Part shown: piece after piece, positions 1-7,772 of the stretch
Numbering within the stretch: position 1 is the stretch's first letter
Layout of the letters: the number at the start of each line of letters is the position of its first letter
Assembly (NCBI RefSeq): GCF_002906855.1
Contig: NZ_MINI01000048.1
Location: forward strand, 744,001-808,000
Reading direction: 5' to 3'
From: Pseudomonas putida
Lineage (GTDB): Bacteria; Pseudomonadota; Gammaproteobacteria; Pseudomonadales; Pseudomonadaceae
DNA length: 64,000 nucleotides
The notes under the pieces: model-generated
What the model was told of the DNA's origin: nothing
The model's input: only the letters and a program-made list of their open reading frames with translations
Databases searched by the model: none
Program-made: the position numbers and the translations under genes

Positions 1-1
1 G

Positions 2-1225
2 CTGGTGCTGGGTGGCGGGCCACTGGCGAACCAGGTCGAGGCCATCGCCCCGCGCCTGACCGAAGCGCTGTTCAGTTTCAACGGCGACGGCCTGCAGGCG
101 CCCGCCTGGGTCGCCGGCCTGGGGCCGAAGCTCAAGGCCGTGGTGTTCGACGCCAGCCATCTGTCCGACAGCGATCAGCTGAAGCAGCTGCGCGAATTCT
201 TCCAGCCCTTGCTGCGCAGCCTCGCACCTTGTGCCCACGTAGTGATCCTGGGGCGTGCGCCGGAATCCCTCGACGACCCGCTGGCCAGCGTCGCCCAGCG
301 CGCCCTGGAGGGCTTCAGCCGCTCGCTGGCCAAAGAGCTGCGCAACGGCGCAACCGCGCAGTTGTTGTATGTGGCACCGGGCGCAGACACGCAGCTCGAA
401 GGCGCCTTGCGCTTCTTCCTGTCACCCAAAGGTGCCTTTGTTTCCGGCCAGGTCCTGCGCCTGCAGGCCTGTGCCACCCAGGTCGAAGACTGGACCCGCC
501 CGCTCGGTGGCCGTCGCGCACTGGTCACAGGCGCCGCGCGCGGCATCGGCGCCGCCATAGCCGAAACACTGGCGCGTGATGGCGCCGAAGTGATGCTGCT
601 CGACGTGCCCCAGGCCCAGCAGGAACTCGATGCCCTTGCCGCTCGCCTCGGGGGCAAGGCCCTGGGCCTGGACATCTGCGCCAGCGATGCCGCCGCGAAA
701 CTGCTCGAAGCCCTGCCCGACGGCATCGACATCGTCGTGCACAACGCCGGTATCACCCGCGACAAAACCTTGGCCAACATGACCCCGGATTACTGGGATG
801 CGGTACTGGCCGTCAACCTCAAGGCTCCGCAGGTGCTGACCCAAGCCCTGTACGAAGGGGGCGCGCTGGGCGACGACGCGCGTATTACCCTGCTGGCCTC
901 GGTCAGCGGCATTGCCGGCAACCGCGGCCAGGCCAACTATGCCGCGAGCAAGGCCGGCCTGATTGGCTTCGCCGAAACCTGGGCGGCGAAGCTCGCAGAA
1001 CGCGGCGGCAGCATCAATGCCGTGGCGCCCGGCTTCATCGAAACGCACATGACCGCCGCCATGCCCATCGGCCTGCGCGAGGCCGGTCGGCGCCTGAGCT
1101 CGCTGGGCCAGGGCGGGCGCCCGCAAGATGTCGCCGAGGCCATCGCCTGGCTCAGCCAGCCGGGCTCCGGGGCGGTCAATGGCCAGGTGCTGCGCGTCTG
1201 CGGCCAGGCCCTGATGGGGGCCTGA
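2..1225 (+). CDS. 3-oxoacyl-ACP reductase, large FabG type (5' partial)
   Basis: NADPH-dependent short-chain dehydrogenase of the long FabG4-like kind. The frame is open from base 2, so the true start lies upstream; the GTG at 5 is not a convincing start. The C-terminal half is a complete classical SDR: GAARGIG cofactor loop, HNAG, a serine in the LASVSG segment and the catalytic YAASK. The N-terminal half looks like a second, degenerate Rossmann domain lacking these motifs, as known for high-molecular-weight FabG proteins. It ends two bases before a MaoC-type hydratase gene, so the two should be co-transcribed and act as successive reductase/hydratase steps on 3-oxoacyl thioesters (inference). 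The natural substrate cannot be read from sequence. Confidence 0.85.
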   Translation: MVLGGGPLANQVEAIAPRLTEALFSFNGDGLQAPAWVAGLGPKLKAVVFDASHLSDSDQLKQLREFFQPLLRSLAPCAHVVILGRAPESLDDPLASVAQRALEGFSRSLAKELRNGATAQLLYVAPGADTQLEGALRFFLSPKGAFVSGQVLRLQACATQVEDWTRPLGGRRALVTGAARGIGAAIAETLARDGAEVMLLDVPQAQQELDALAARLGGKALGLDICASDAAAKLLEALPDGIDIVVHNAGITRDKTLANMTPDYWDAVLAVNLKAPQVLTQALYEGGALGDDARITLLASVSGIAGNRGQANYAASKAGLIGFAETWAAKLAERGGSINAVAPGFIETHMTAAMPIGLREAGRRLSSLGQGGRPQDVAEAIAWLSQPGSGAVNGQVLRVCGQALMGA

Positions 1226-1227
1226 CC

Positions 1228-2079
1228 ATGAGCCGCCAATGGCAAGACCTGCACAGCCCGGACTCACGCGCCAGCCTGTACCTGCGCGCCGCCAGCAAAC
1301 GCAAGATCAGCGGTGCCAGCCTGCCCGCAGCCGGTCTGCGCAGTTTCATCCGCGTGGAGCCCGGCAATCTCGCCGCCTACCGTCGGCTCTGCCACTTCAC
1401 CGACGACGGCCGCTTGCCCGGCACCTACCCACATGTAATGGCCTTCACCCTGCAGTTGCAACTGCTGACCGCCCACGACTTCCCCTTCCCGTTGCTCGGA
1501 CTGGTGCACTTGCACAACCGCATCGACGTGCTCCGCCCGCTGGGTGGCATCGACGGACTGCGCTTTGCGGTCTACGCCGACAATCTGCAGGGGCACGCCA
1601 AGGGCGGCACCTTCGACCTGGTCACCGAAGCCGAGGATGGCCTTGGCCTGCTCTGGCGTGAAACCAGTCGCATGCTGGTGCGTGGCCTCAAGCTGGAGGG
1701 TCCGTCGGGCGATGGCGAGGAGACCGAGCCGGGCCCCCAGCCAGAGGTCACTCGCTGGTACGCCGACGGTGATATCGGCCGGCGCTACGCGAAGGTCTGT
1801 GGCGACTACAACCCGATTCACCTGAGTGCCGCCAGCGCACGCCTGTTCGGCTTCCCCAAGGCCATCGCCCACGGCATGTGGAGCAATGCCATGGCGTTGG
1901 CGGCCTTGCGTACGCACATGCCAAACAGTGGCTATCGCTTCGAGGTGGGGTTCCGCAAGCCGGTGCGCTTGCCGTCGGAGGTTGTCCTGAGTGCCAGCGA
2001 AGCAGGGCCGGCGGGTGAGCTCCGGCTGGACGGGCATGCTGGGCTGCTGCATATGGTCGGGCGCTGGGCCGTGCTCTAG
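1228..2079 (+). CDS. MaoC-like (R)-specific enoyl hydratase/dehydratase
   Basis: 283-residue hot-dog-fold protein. The C-terminal half carries the hydratase-2 signature: GDYNPIH with the catalytic Asp and His, followed by a helix and IAHGMW. The N-terminal half (about residues 1-150) looks like a second, degenerate hot-dog unit, as in two-domain MaoC proteins. The ATG follows the stop of the upstream FabG-type gene by two bases, which implies translational coupling. Known family members hydrate trans-2-enoyl thioesters to 3-hydroxyacyl thioesters or work in reverse; here it is likely paired with the upstream reductase. Substrate chain length and carrier (CoA or ACP) are unknown. Confidence 0.85.
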   Translation: MSRQWQDLHSPDSRASLYLRAASKRKISGASLPAAGLRSFIRVEPGNLAAYRRLCHFTDDGRLPGTYPHVMAFTLQLQLLTAHDFPFPLLGLVHLHNRIDVLRPLGGIDGLRFAVYADNLQGHAKGGTFDLVTEAEDGLGLLWRETSRMLVRGLKLEGPSGDGEETEPGPQPEVTRWYADGDIGRRYAKVCGDYNPIHLSAASARLFGFPKAIAHGMWSNAMALAALRTHMPNSGYRFEVGFRKPVRLPSEVVLSASEAGPAGELRLDGHAGLLHMVGRWAVL

Positions 2080-2143
2080 CGCCCTGATTGCACTTGCTTT
2101 GCATCGGGCCTGCGCAGAAGCTATGCAGCATTAGGAGACCCCG

Positions 2144-2449
2144 ATGAACCTGCAAGAACTCACCCAACGCCTGCACCAGATTCGCGACAACAACGATTGG
2201 CGCGGCTTCCACAGCCCGAAGAACCTGGCCATGGCCGCCAGCGTCGAGATGGCCGAGCTGGTGGAAATCTTCCAGTGGCTGAGCGAAGACCAATCGCGCC
2301 AGTTGCCCGCCGATCAGCTGGCCCATGCCGGCCAGGAAGTCGGCGACGTGGTCCTGTACCTGTTGCTGCTGTGCAGCGAGCTGGGCCTGGACATGGAGCA
2401 GGTTGTGCGCGCCAAGCTGGCCGACAGCGAGAGGCGTTTCGCGCGATGA
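2144..2449 (+). CDS. MazG-like nucleotide pyrophosphohydrolase
   Basis: 101-residue all-alpha NTP pyrophosphohydrolase. The metal-binding acidic pattern is present as EMAELVE (around residues 35-41) and EVGDVVLYL (around 64-72), matching the ExxE...ExxD scheme of MazG and dCTPase-type enzymes. Single-domain length fits the house-cleaning dCTPP1-like branch rather than the two-domain MazG. Its start has a good upstream AGGAG. The stop codon overlaps the start of the following cmoM in an ATGA, so the two are translated together. It probably hydrolyses a non-canonical (d)NTP to the monophosphate; the preferred nucleotide cannot be read. Confidence 0.85.
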   Translation: MNLQELTQRLHQIRDNNDWRGFHSPKNLAMAASVEMAELVEIFQWLSEDQSRQLPADQLAHAGQEVGDVVLYLLLLCSELGLDMEQVVRAKLADSERRFAR

Positions 2450-3195
2450 ACGACCGTCACTTCGATGAACTGGCCACACGCTTCGCCGAGAAAATCTACG
2501 GCGGTGCCAAGGGCGCCATCCGCCTGGCTGTGCTCCAGGCCGACCTGGCCGATGCCCTGCCCGATCGATCGTTGCGGGTGCTCGACATCGGCGCCGGCCT
2601 GGGCCATATGGCCTTGTGGCTGGCCCAGCGCGGGCACCAGGTTACGCTGGCCGAACCCGCCGCACCGATGCTCGAGGGTGCCCGCGCGCGTTTCGCAGAA
2701 GCAGGTCAATCGGCAACCTTCATCCAGGCGCCCTGGCAAGAACTGCTTGGCCAGCTCACCGAGCCCTATGACCTGGTGCTGTGCCACGCCGTGCTGGAAT
2801 GGCTGGCCGAACCGCAGAGCATCCTGCCGGTACTGCATCAGCTGGCTGCCCCTGGTGGCTGGCTGTCGCTGGCATTCTACAACCGCGACGCGCTGGTCTA
2901 CCGCAACTTGCTCAAGGGCCATTTCCGCAAGCTGCGCAGCAACCGCCTGGAAGGCGAAAAGCAGAGCCTGACCCCGCAAAAACCGCTTGATCCCCGGGAG
3001 CTCAAGGCGCAACTTGAAGTGATGTGGCAAGTCGAAAGCGAGAGTGGCGTGCGTGTCTTCCATGACTACATGCCCAAGGAATTCCAGGACAAGGCCGAGC
3101 TGCTCGACCTGCTGGAAATGGAACTGGCCCACCGCCGTCACCCAAGCTTCGCCGGGCTCGGCCGCTACCTGCACTGGATGTGCCGCCCCCGCTGA
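2446..3195 (+). CDS. cmoM: tRNA 5-carboxymethoxyuridine methyltransferase
   Basis: 249-residue class I SAM methyltransferase, formerly SmtA, which in Escherichia coli esterifies cmo5U34 to mcmo5U in several tRNAs. Evidence: N-terminal RHFDELATRFAEKIYGG, very close to the E. coli CmoM start; SAM loop VLDIGAGLGH; CHAVLEWLAEP; and the conserved GVRVFHDYM near the C-terminus. I chose the ATG at 2446, which overlaps the preceding stop as ATGA; a longer in-frame opening upstream lies inside the pyrophosphohydrolase gene and is not credible. Length matches the family (about 250-260). Confidence 0.92.
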   Translation: MNDRHFDELATRFAEKIYGGAKGAIRLAVLQADLADALPDRSLRVLDIGAGLGHMALWLAQRGHQVTLAEPAAPMLEGARARFAEAGQSATFIQAPWQELLGQLTEPYDLVLCHAVLEWLAEPQSILPVLHQLAAPGGWLSLAFYNRDALVYRNLLKGHFRKLRSNRLEGEKQSLTPQKPLDPRELKAQLEVMWQVESESGVRVFHDYMPKEFQDKAELLDLLEMELAHRRHPSFAGLGRYLHWMCRPR

Positions 3196-3218
3196 CTGCG
3201 CCCCTCCGGGAGGGATAC

Positions 3219-3854
3219 ATGCCGTACCGTCTGTTGTGCCTGGCCTTGCTGCCGCTGACCCTGGCCGCCTGCCAGGCCAGCAACCCGTATGTGGCCAGCA
3301 GCCGCCCGCTGCCGCCAGCCCCTCCGCAAGCGGCCAACACCTTCGACGCCAGTGCCTATCCGGCGGCGCCGCGTGACTACGGGCACTACCGGAGCTGGAG
3401 CTGGCGCGGCGGCCAGTTGCCAAGTGGCAATGCCGACGCCGACCCGGCACAGATTGCCGATGCCGTCAGCGGCGCCCTCGACCAGCATGGCCTGCGCCCT
3501 GCCCGGGGCACCACCGGCGACCTGCTGGTGAGCGCCGACATGCGCCTGGAGCGACGCCTGCGCCAGGTGCGTGACTATGACACTTACGACCCCTATTACG
3601 GCCCGTACCCCTACGGCGGCGTCGGCGTCGGCGGCTACCGCAACGGTTACGGCGCCTACGGCAGCGTGCCGATCGTACGCACCTACGAAGTGGAAGTGAT
3701 GGTGGTGCGCATCGACCTGTTCGATGCCCGCAACGGCCAGCCGGTGTGGAGCGCCAGCGCTGAAAGCGGCAGCGACAAAAGCTCGCCGCGCGATCGCGAG
3801 ACCGCCCTGCGCGAATCGGTTCATAAGGCGCTCAGCGGCTATCCTCCCAGTTAA
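3219..3854 (+). CDS. DUF4136 lipoprotein (first of a tandem pair)
   Basis: 211-residue secreted lipoprotein of unknown function. The start at 3219 is preceded by GGGAGGGA and yields a short hydrophobic signal with lipobox LAAC, then C16 as the predicted lipidated residue. The body has the DUF4136 hallmark Y-R-S-W-x-W and alternating strands, plus an unusual Tyr/Gly-rich insert (YDTYDPYYGPYPYGGVGVGG region, about residues 119-145). The next gene encodes a paralogue with the same layout, so this is a tandem duplication. It likely faces the periplasm or outer membrane. No enzymatic residues were recognised. Confidence 0.82.
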   Translation: MPYRLLCLALLPLTLAACQASNPYVASSRPLPPAPPQAANTFDASAYPAAPRDYGHYRSWSWRGGQLPSGNADADPAQIADAVSGALDQHGLRPARGTTGDLLVSADMRLERRLRQVRDYDTYDPYYGPYPYGGVGVGGYRNGYGAYGSVPIVRTYEVEVMVVRIDLFDARNGQPVWSASAESGSDKSSPRDRETALRESVHKALSGYPPS

Positions 3855-3873
3855 TGCCTAACGGAGAACCATC

Positions 3874-4443
3874 ATGTTGCGCCGCCTCGTTCTACTGTCA
3901 TTCGCGCTGCTGCTCGCGGCCTGTTCGAGCAACAACGTTCAGCAAGATTTCGACGCCAGCCGCGATTTTGCCGCCTATCGCAGCTGGGCATGGCAGGAAC
4001 CGGGCCTGCAATACCGCCCGGATGATCCACGCATCAAGAGCGACCTGACCGAGCAGCGCATCCGCGCGGCGGTCGCCGACCAGCTCGACCAGCGCGGCCT
4101 GCGCCCCGCCCAGGGCAATGCCAGGCCTGACGTGACAATCCGCGCCTACCTGATCGTCGAACAACGCCAGCAACAGATCACCACCAACTATGGCGGCGCC
4201 TGGGGTGGGTACTGGAACGGTTACTGGGGCGGGCCGATGTACAACGAGACCCGCAGCGTCGACTACAAGGTGGCAACCATCCAGGTCGACATGTTCGATG
4301 GCCATGACGGCAAGCTGGTCTGGCGTGGCAGTGCCGAACAGATCATGAACAACTACCCACCTAGCCCCGATGAGCGTAACAGCGCGATCCAGAAGACCGT
4401 TGCCCAAGTGCTCGGCAACTACCCGCCTGGCCGGGTGAAATAA
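3874..4443 (+). CDS. DUF4136 lipoprotein (second of a tandem pair)
   Basis: 189-residue lipoprotein, paralogue of the gene ending 19 bases upstream. Signal MLRRLVLLSFALLLAAC ends in a lipobox with C17 as the lipid anchor. It shares the YRSWAWQ motif, the DQLDQRGLRPA segment (DQHGLRPA in the paralogue), a central Tyr/Trp/Gly-rich stretch and a C-terminal ...NYPPG tail close to GYPPS in its neighbour. The pair is probably one operon. DUF4136 proteins have no firmly established role; an envelope function is an inference from the anchor. Confidence 0.82.
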   Translation: MLRRLVLLSFALLLAACSSNNVQQDFDASRDFAAYRSWAWQEPGLQYRPDDPRIKSDLTEQRIRAAVADQLDQRGLRPAQGNARPDVTIRAYLIVEQRQQQITTNYGGAWGGYWNGYWGGPMYNETRSVDYKVATIQVDMFDGHDGKLVWRGSAEQIMNNYPPSPDERNSAIQKTVAQVLGNYPPGRVK

Positions 4444-4452
4444 ACCAATCGC

Positions 4453-4497
4453 CGTGGGCCGCTGTGCGGCCCATCGCGGGCAAGCGCGGCTCCCACG
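4453..4497 (+). repeat. REP-like hairpin after the DUF4136 pair
   Basis: GGGCCG-CTGTG-CGGCCC forms a perfect 6-bp stem at 4456-4472, nested in outer complementary CGTGGG/CCCACG ends. The middle (CGCGGGCAAGCGCGGCTCCCAC) resembles the core of P. putida REP elements found elsewhere in this window. It may end transcription of the lipoprotein genes, although there is no T-run. Confidence 0.55.
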
Positions 4498-4608
4498 ACG
4501 ACCTTTTTGCCATCCTGCCATGGCCGTTCGTCAGATCGCGTCTACCCTGTTTAGGAAAGCTGACTGACCGGGTAGAAGTGTTCAACAAATGGGAAAGGCG
4601 GCCTGCCG

Positions 4609-5079
4609 ATGCAAAGCATTGTTCTCCTGATGTGGCTTGCCTTGTGCACTGAACAAGATATTCGCGAGCGCCAGATCGCCAACATGCTGACCCTGGGTTT
4701 CGCCGCTGGCGCCCTGGTATGGCTGTTCGCCACTGGCCACACCTGGATTGGCGCCGATGCTAGTGACGCTGGCTGGGCCCTGGCCATCGTCATGCTGCTG
4801 ACCCTGCCAGGCTACATGCTGGGCCGCTTCGGTGCCGACGACGTCAAGCTGATGGGCGCACTGGCCCTGGCGACAAGCCCGCAATACGTGCTCGGCACCT
4901 TCATCGGAGCGGGCGTCAGCGTGGTGCTGTGGCTGCTGACCCGCAGGCGCCTGTGGACGCTGCTCAACCCCAAAGTGAAGAAGCGCCTGGCCACCCTGAC
5001 CGAAGAAATGGGCGACAAGCAAGCCTTCGTGCCTTACGTATTGGCAGGCTTTCTTCTCACGGCTGTATGGATCCAATAG
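4609..5079 (+). CDS. fppA: Flp-type prepilin peptidase (A24 family)
   Basis: 156-residue polytopic inner-membrane aspartic protease of the CpaA/TadV/FppA branch, which cleaves Flp/Tad prepilins. The two catalytic aspartates are visible: D17 in TEQDIRERQ and D78 in GADDVKLMGA (the usual GxGD reads GADD here). About four to five hydrophobic segments follow. It lacks the N-terminal cysteine-rich methylase domain of PilD, consistent with a stand-alone Flp peptidase. It lies directly upstream of a PprB-like regulator, as fppA and pprB are neighbours in P. aeruginosa (recalled). No flp, tad or rcp genes are in the window, so its pilin substrate must be elsewhere or lost. Confidence 0.75.
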   Translation: MQSIVLLMWLALCTEQDIRERQIANMLTLGFAAGALVWLFATGHTWIGADASDAGWALAIVMLLTLPGYMLGRFGADDVKLMGALALATSPQYVLGTFIGAGVSVVLWLLTRRRLWTLLNPKVKKRLATLTEEMGDKQAFVPYVLAGFLLTAVWIQ

Positions 5080-5099
5080 CCACCCCTGTTGTCCGAACA

Positions 5100-5141
5100 C
5101 TTGTACAAACCTTGTACAGAACTGCGATGAGCGTCTACTTT
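5100..5141 (+). promoter_or_regulatory. CTTGTACA direct repeat and candidate promoter of the pprB-like gene
   Basis: CTTGTACA occurs at 5100-5107 and 5111-5118, exactly 11 bases apart, so both copies face the same side of the helix. The second overlaps a possible -35 (TTGTAC, 5112-5117); TACTTT at 5136-5141 would be the -10 with an 18-base spacer. A regulator or autoregulatory site is an inference. Confidence 0.4.
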
Positions 5142-5198
5142 TAAACTGCCAGAGCGTCTGGCCCGGGAGCAGGGCCGCTTACGAACAGGGAGTTGATC

Positions 5199-5978
5199 GT
5201 GAACAAGTCATTCAGTGACGTGAGGGTTCTGGTCGTAGATGACCAGCCGCTGATCGTCGAACAATTAAGTGAATACCTCGAAATCCAGGGCTACCGCTGT
5301 GTCGCGGCCCACTCCACCGACGAAGCCATCGAACGTTTCGTCGCAGATGAAGCCATCGGCCTGGTGCTGTGCGACTTGCACATGCCCGAACGCGATGGCA
5401 TCGAGCTGCTCCGGGCACTGAAAGATATTGCCGGGCGCCAGCACATGTTCCAGGCAATCATGCTCACCGGGCGTGCCGACAAGCAGGACGTGATCCGCGC
5501 CCTGCGTGAAGGTTTCGCCGATTACTACCAGAAGCCCATGGACTTCGATGAGCTGCTCGAAGGCGTGCGCCGCCAGGAACAAGTGCTGCTGGAGCGCAAG
5601 GCCAACCTTCGGGACCTGGGCAACCTCAATCAGCGCCTGCAGGACCTGGCCGGCTCCATCGATGAACTCTACCAGAACCTGGAGAAGGCCCGCGGCCAGG
5701 GCGTCCACCGCCGCGCCACCGATGTCGCCGAAGAGGTCGAAGGCGAGCTCCCGGCGGCGTTCGAGAAGCTGTCCCCACGGCAACTGGAAGTCGCCCGGCT
5801 GGTGAGCAAGGGCAAGACCAACTACCAGATTGCCTGTGAACTGGGGATCACCGAGAACACCGTGAAGCTGTATGTGTCGCAGGTGCTGCGCCTGACCCAC
5901 ATGCACAATCGAACACAGTTGGCGTTGGCGTTGACGCCGAGTTCGTCTCCTGTACACCAGCGGTTCACCACGCACTGA
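5199..5978 (+). CDS. pprB: PprB-like response regulator, REC + LuxR-type HTH
   Basis: 259-residue DNA-binding response regulator. An N-terminal receiver (about 8-125) has the acidic pair in VVDDQ, phospho-acceptor D59 in LCDLHMPERDG, and K in YYQKPMD. A charged coiled-coil-like linker (about 125-180) leads to a GerE/LuxR helix-turn-helix with LSPRQLEVARLVSKGKTNYQIA. I chose GTG at 5199, six bases after AGGGAG; the TTG at 5193 sits too close to that site. Domain order, length and adjacency to an Flp prepilin peptidase match PprB, which in P. aeruginosa controls Flp pili, CupE and BapA. No cognate PprA-like kinase is in the window. The orthology is an inference. Confidence 0.65.
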   Translation: MNKSFSDVRVLVVDDQPLIVEQLSEYLEIQGYRCVAAHSTDEAIERFVADEAIGLVLCDLHMPERDGIELLRALKDIAGRQHMFQAIMLTGRADKQDVIRALREGFADYYQKPMDFDELLEGVRRQEQVLLERKANLRDLGNLNQRLQDLAGSIDELYQNLEKARGQGVHRRATDVAEEVEGELPAAFEKLSPRQLEVARLVSKGKTNYQIACELGITENTVKLYVSQVLRLTHMHNRTQLALALTPSSSPVHQRFTTH

Positions 5979-6018
5979 GTTCGTCTAAGGCGTTTCATGA
6001 GGCCGGTACAGCCGAGAT

Positions 6019-7680
6019 TCACTCCAGCAGGTAGGTAAAGCTCACCCTCCAACGTGGGCTTCTGCTCATGCTATCCAACGCCACATCCGCCAATGGCTTG
6101 GCCACCTCCAGTGCCACATTGCCGTACCGCCCATCCCCAAACCGCACACCCAATGCCGCCGAACGCATCCTGGCATCTTCGAATGGGCCGCCGTTGTACC
6201 AGGCCTGCGCCGCATCCAGCAGCGCATACGGTTGCACCAGCCGCACCCAGCCAGCGCCAGGCTGGATGCTGTAGTTGAGCTCGTAGGCCACGCCCCAGCC
6301 TTTGTCCCCCGCCGCCTGGTCCTGGGGGTAGCCATGGCCGAAGTTCTGCCCGCCAAACACAGCACGCTCGCTGTCGGGCAGCCGGTCATCGGTCCAGTAC
6401 AAGGCGCCTGACAGCACGCCCTGCCAGCGCTGAAACAACCTGTCGCTCTGCAACCCCGCCACGCGAAAGCGCAGGAAGTCCATGTCATAGTCCGTATCGC
6501 TGCGTGCGCCCAGGTAATCCAACCCCTGATACACACCGGCGCCGACCACGCGTAACCGCCCGGCCTCGACCTTGCGCCAATCGCCCTCGAACGACAGCGC
6601 ACGCACATAGGTGTCGTTGCGCCCCAGGCCGCCGGTGAGATCTTTGTGATGCTCACTGACCGAGTAGACATGCCCGGTCACCGCCAGCCATTCATCCGCC
6701 GTGACGATCACCGGCTGGCCAAGCCCGATTGCATAACGCTCGCTTTCAATCCGCTGGAAAAAAATCGAACCATGCTCCAGCGGCACAGGTGTGCGCGGCT
6801 CGCTGCGGTAGCGAGCGGCCGAAAGCAGCAGCTGGCTGCCCTGTGCATCCAGGTGCTGGCTGTAATCAAGGCGCTGGTAATGGCTGTGGTCATCGCCCGG
6901 AGGCAGCAGGACGCTGGCCGTCAACTGCTCGGCAAAACGGGTCTGGGCATTGCTGGTTAGCTTGAATAGCCCCAGCGGGCCATCGCGGCTGCCATCACTG
7001 AACGCCATTGCCGCATCGAAGGGCTTGCGCAAGGCATGCACGGTAAGCTGCGCGGCACCCTCGCTGTGCTCAGCCTGGGTCAAGTCAGCCTGCAACGTCA
7101 CCCCGGGGATGCGCTGGGCCAGGCCGATGAAGCGGTCGAGCGTCGCCTGGGTCAACGGGCGCTCCGCCCGCAAGCGTTCCAGCAGCTGGTCGAGGTAAGC
7201 GCCAGCGGGACCGATGTCTCCTTCACGCCGCACGTCGTGGACATACCCCTCGAGCAACACCACATGCACGCGGCCCTCGGCAAAATCCTGATCAGGCAGG
7301 TAGGCCAGCGACAGCAGGTAGCCGTCGCGCTGGTAGCGCCGGGTCAGGCGTTCGGTGAACTGCTGCAGCTCGGCGACGCTCACTTCATGACCAATCAAAG
7401 GCTGGTAATGCTCGCGCAAATCGCTCAACGGATAGACCGTACCGCCTTCGAAGCGCACCTTGTGCAACACGAAGCGAGTCGCCAGGGGAAGCGTGTCGGA
7501 CACCGGGCTGGGCGGCGCCAGCTGCAGGCTCGGGGCAAGTGGGCGGTAGGCCTCGATCGGCAGGTTCGCGCTGGGCAGGCGGCGCTCGTATTCGTGGCCT
7601 TCGAGAAACACTGGCAAGGGCTCGGCGATCACCAGACTGGCCCAGGGCGACAGCAGCAGGGGCATCAGCAGAAGACGCAT
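6019..7680 (-). CDS. Two-partner secretion outer-membrane transporter (ShlB/FhaC/HecB family)
   Basis: 553-residue TpsB pore, Omp85 superfamily. A signal peptide (MRLLLMPLLLSPWASLVIA) is followed by a POTRA_2-type region with RFVLHKVRFEGGTVYPLSDL, then the ShlB-type barrel ending WRVSFTYLLE. I chose the ATG at 7680 because GGAGCGTCCT immediately precedes it and the signal peptide starts there; a longer form would add 20 charged residues. Such pores export one large beta-helical TpsA exoprotein, normally encoded next door. No TpsA gene lies beside it: the neighbours are the convergent pprB-like gene and pbpC, so it is an orphan here. It may instead serve a distant partner. Confidence 0.85.
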   Translation of the reverse strand: MRLLLMPLLLSPWASLVIAEPLPVFLEGHEYERRLPSANLPIEAYRPLAPSLQLAPPSPVSDTLPLATRFVLHKVRFEGGTVYPLSDLREHYQPLIGHEVSVAELQQFTERLTRRYQRDGYLLSLAYLPDQDFAEGRVHVVLLEGYVHDVRREGDIGPAGAYLDQLLERLRAERPLTQATLDRFIGLAQRIPGVTLQADLTQAEHSEGAAQLTVHALRKPFDAAMAFSDGSRDGPLGLFKLTSNAQTRFAEQLTASVLLPPGDDHSHYQRLDYSQHLDAQGSQLLLSAARYRSEPRTPVPLEHGSIFFQRIESERYAIGLGQPVIVTADEWLAVTGHVYSVSEHHKDLTGGLGRNDTYVRALSFEGDWRKVEAGRLRVVGAGVYQGLDYLGARSDTDYDMDFLRFRVAGLQSDRLFQRWQGVLSGALYWTDDRLPDSERAVFGGQNFGHGYPQDQAAGDKGWGVAYELNYSIQPGAGWVRLVQPYALLDAAQAWYNGGPFEDARMRSAALGVRFGDGRYGNVALEVAKPLADVALDSMSRSPRWRVSFTYLLE

Positions 7681-7772
7681 AGGACGCTCCACAATCCCTT
7701 GGGTACCGGGGCGTCGGCCGGCCTCACCCGTCACTTGCAAGCGTAGGTGCTGCCCCGCTAAACGTCGAACAC

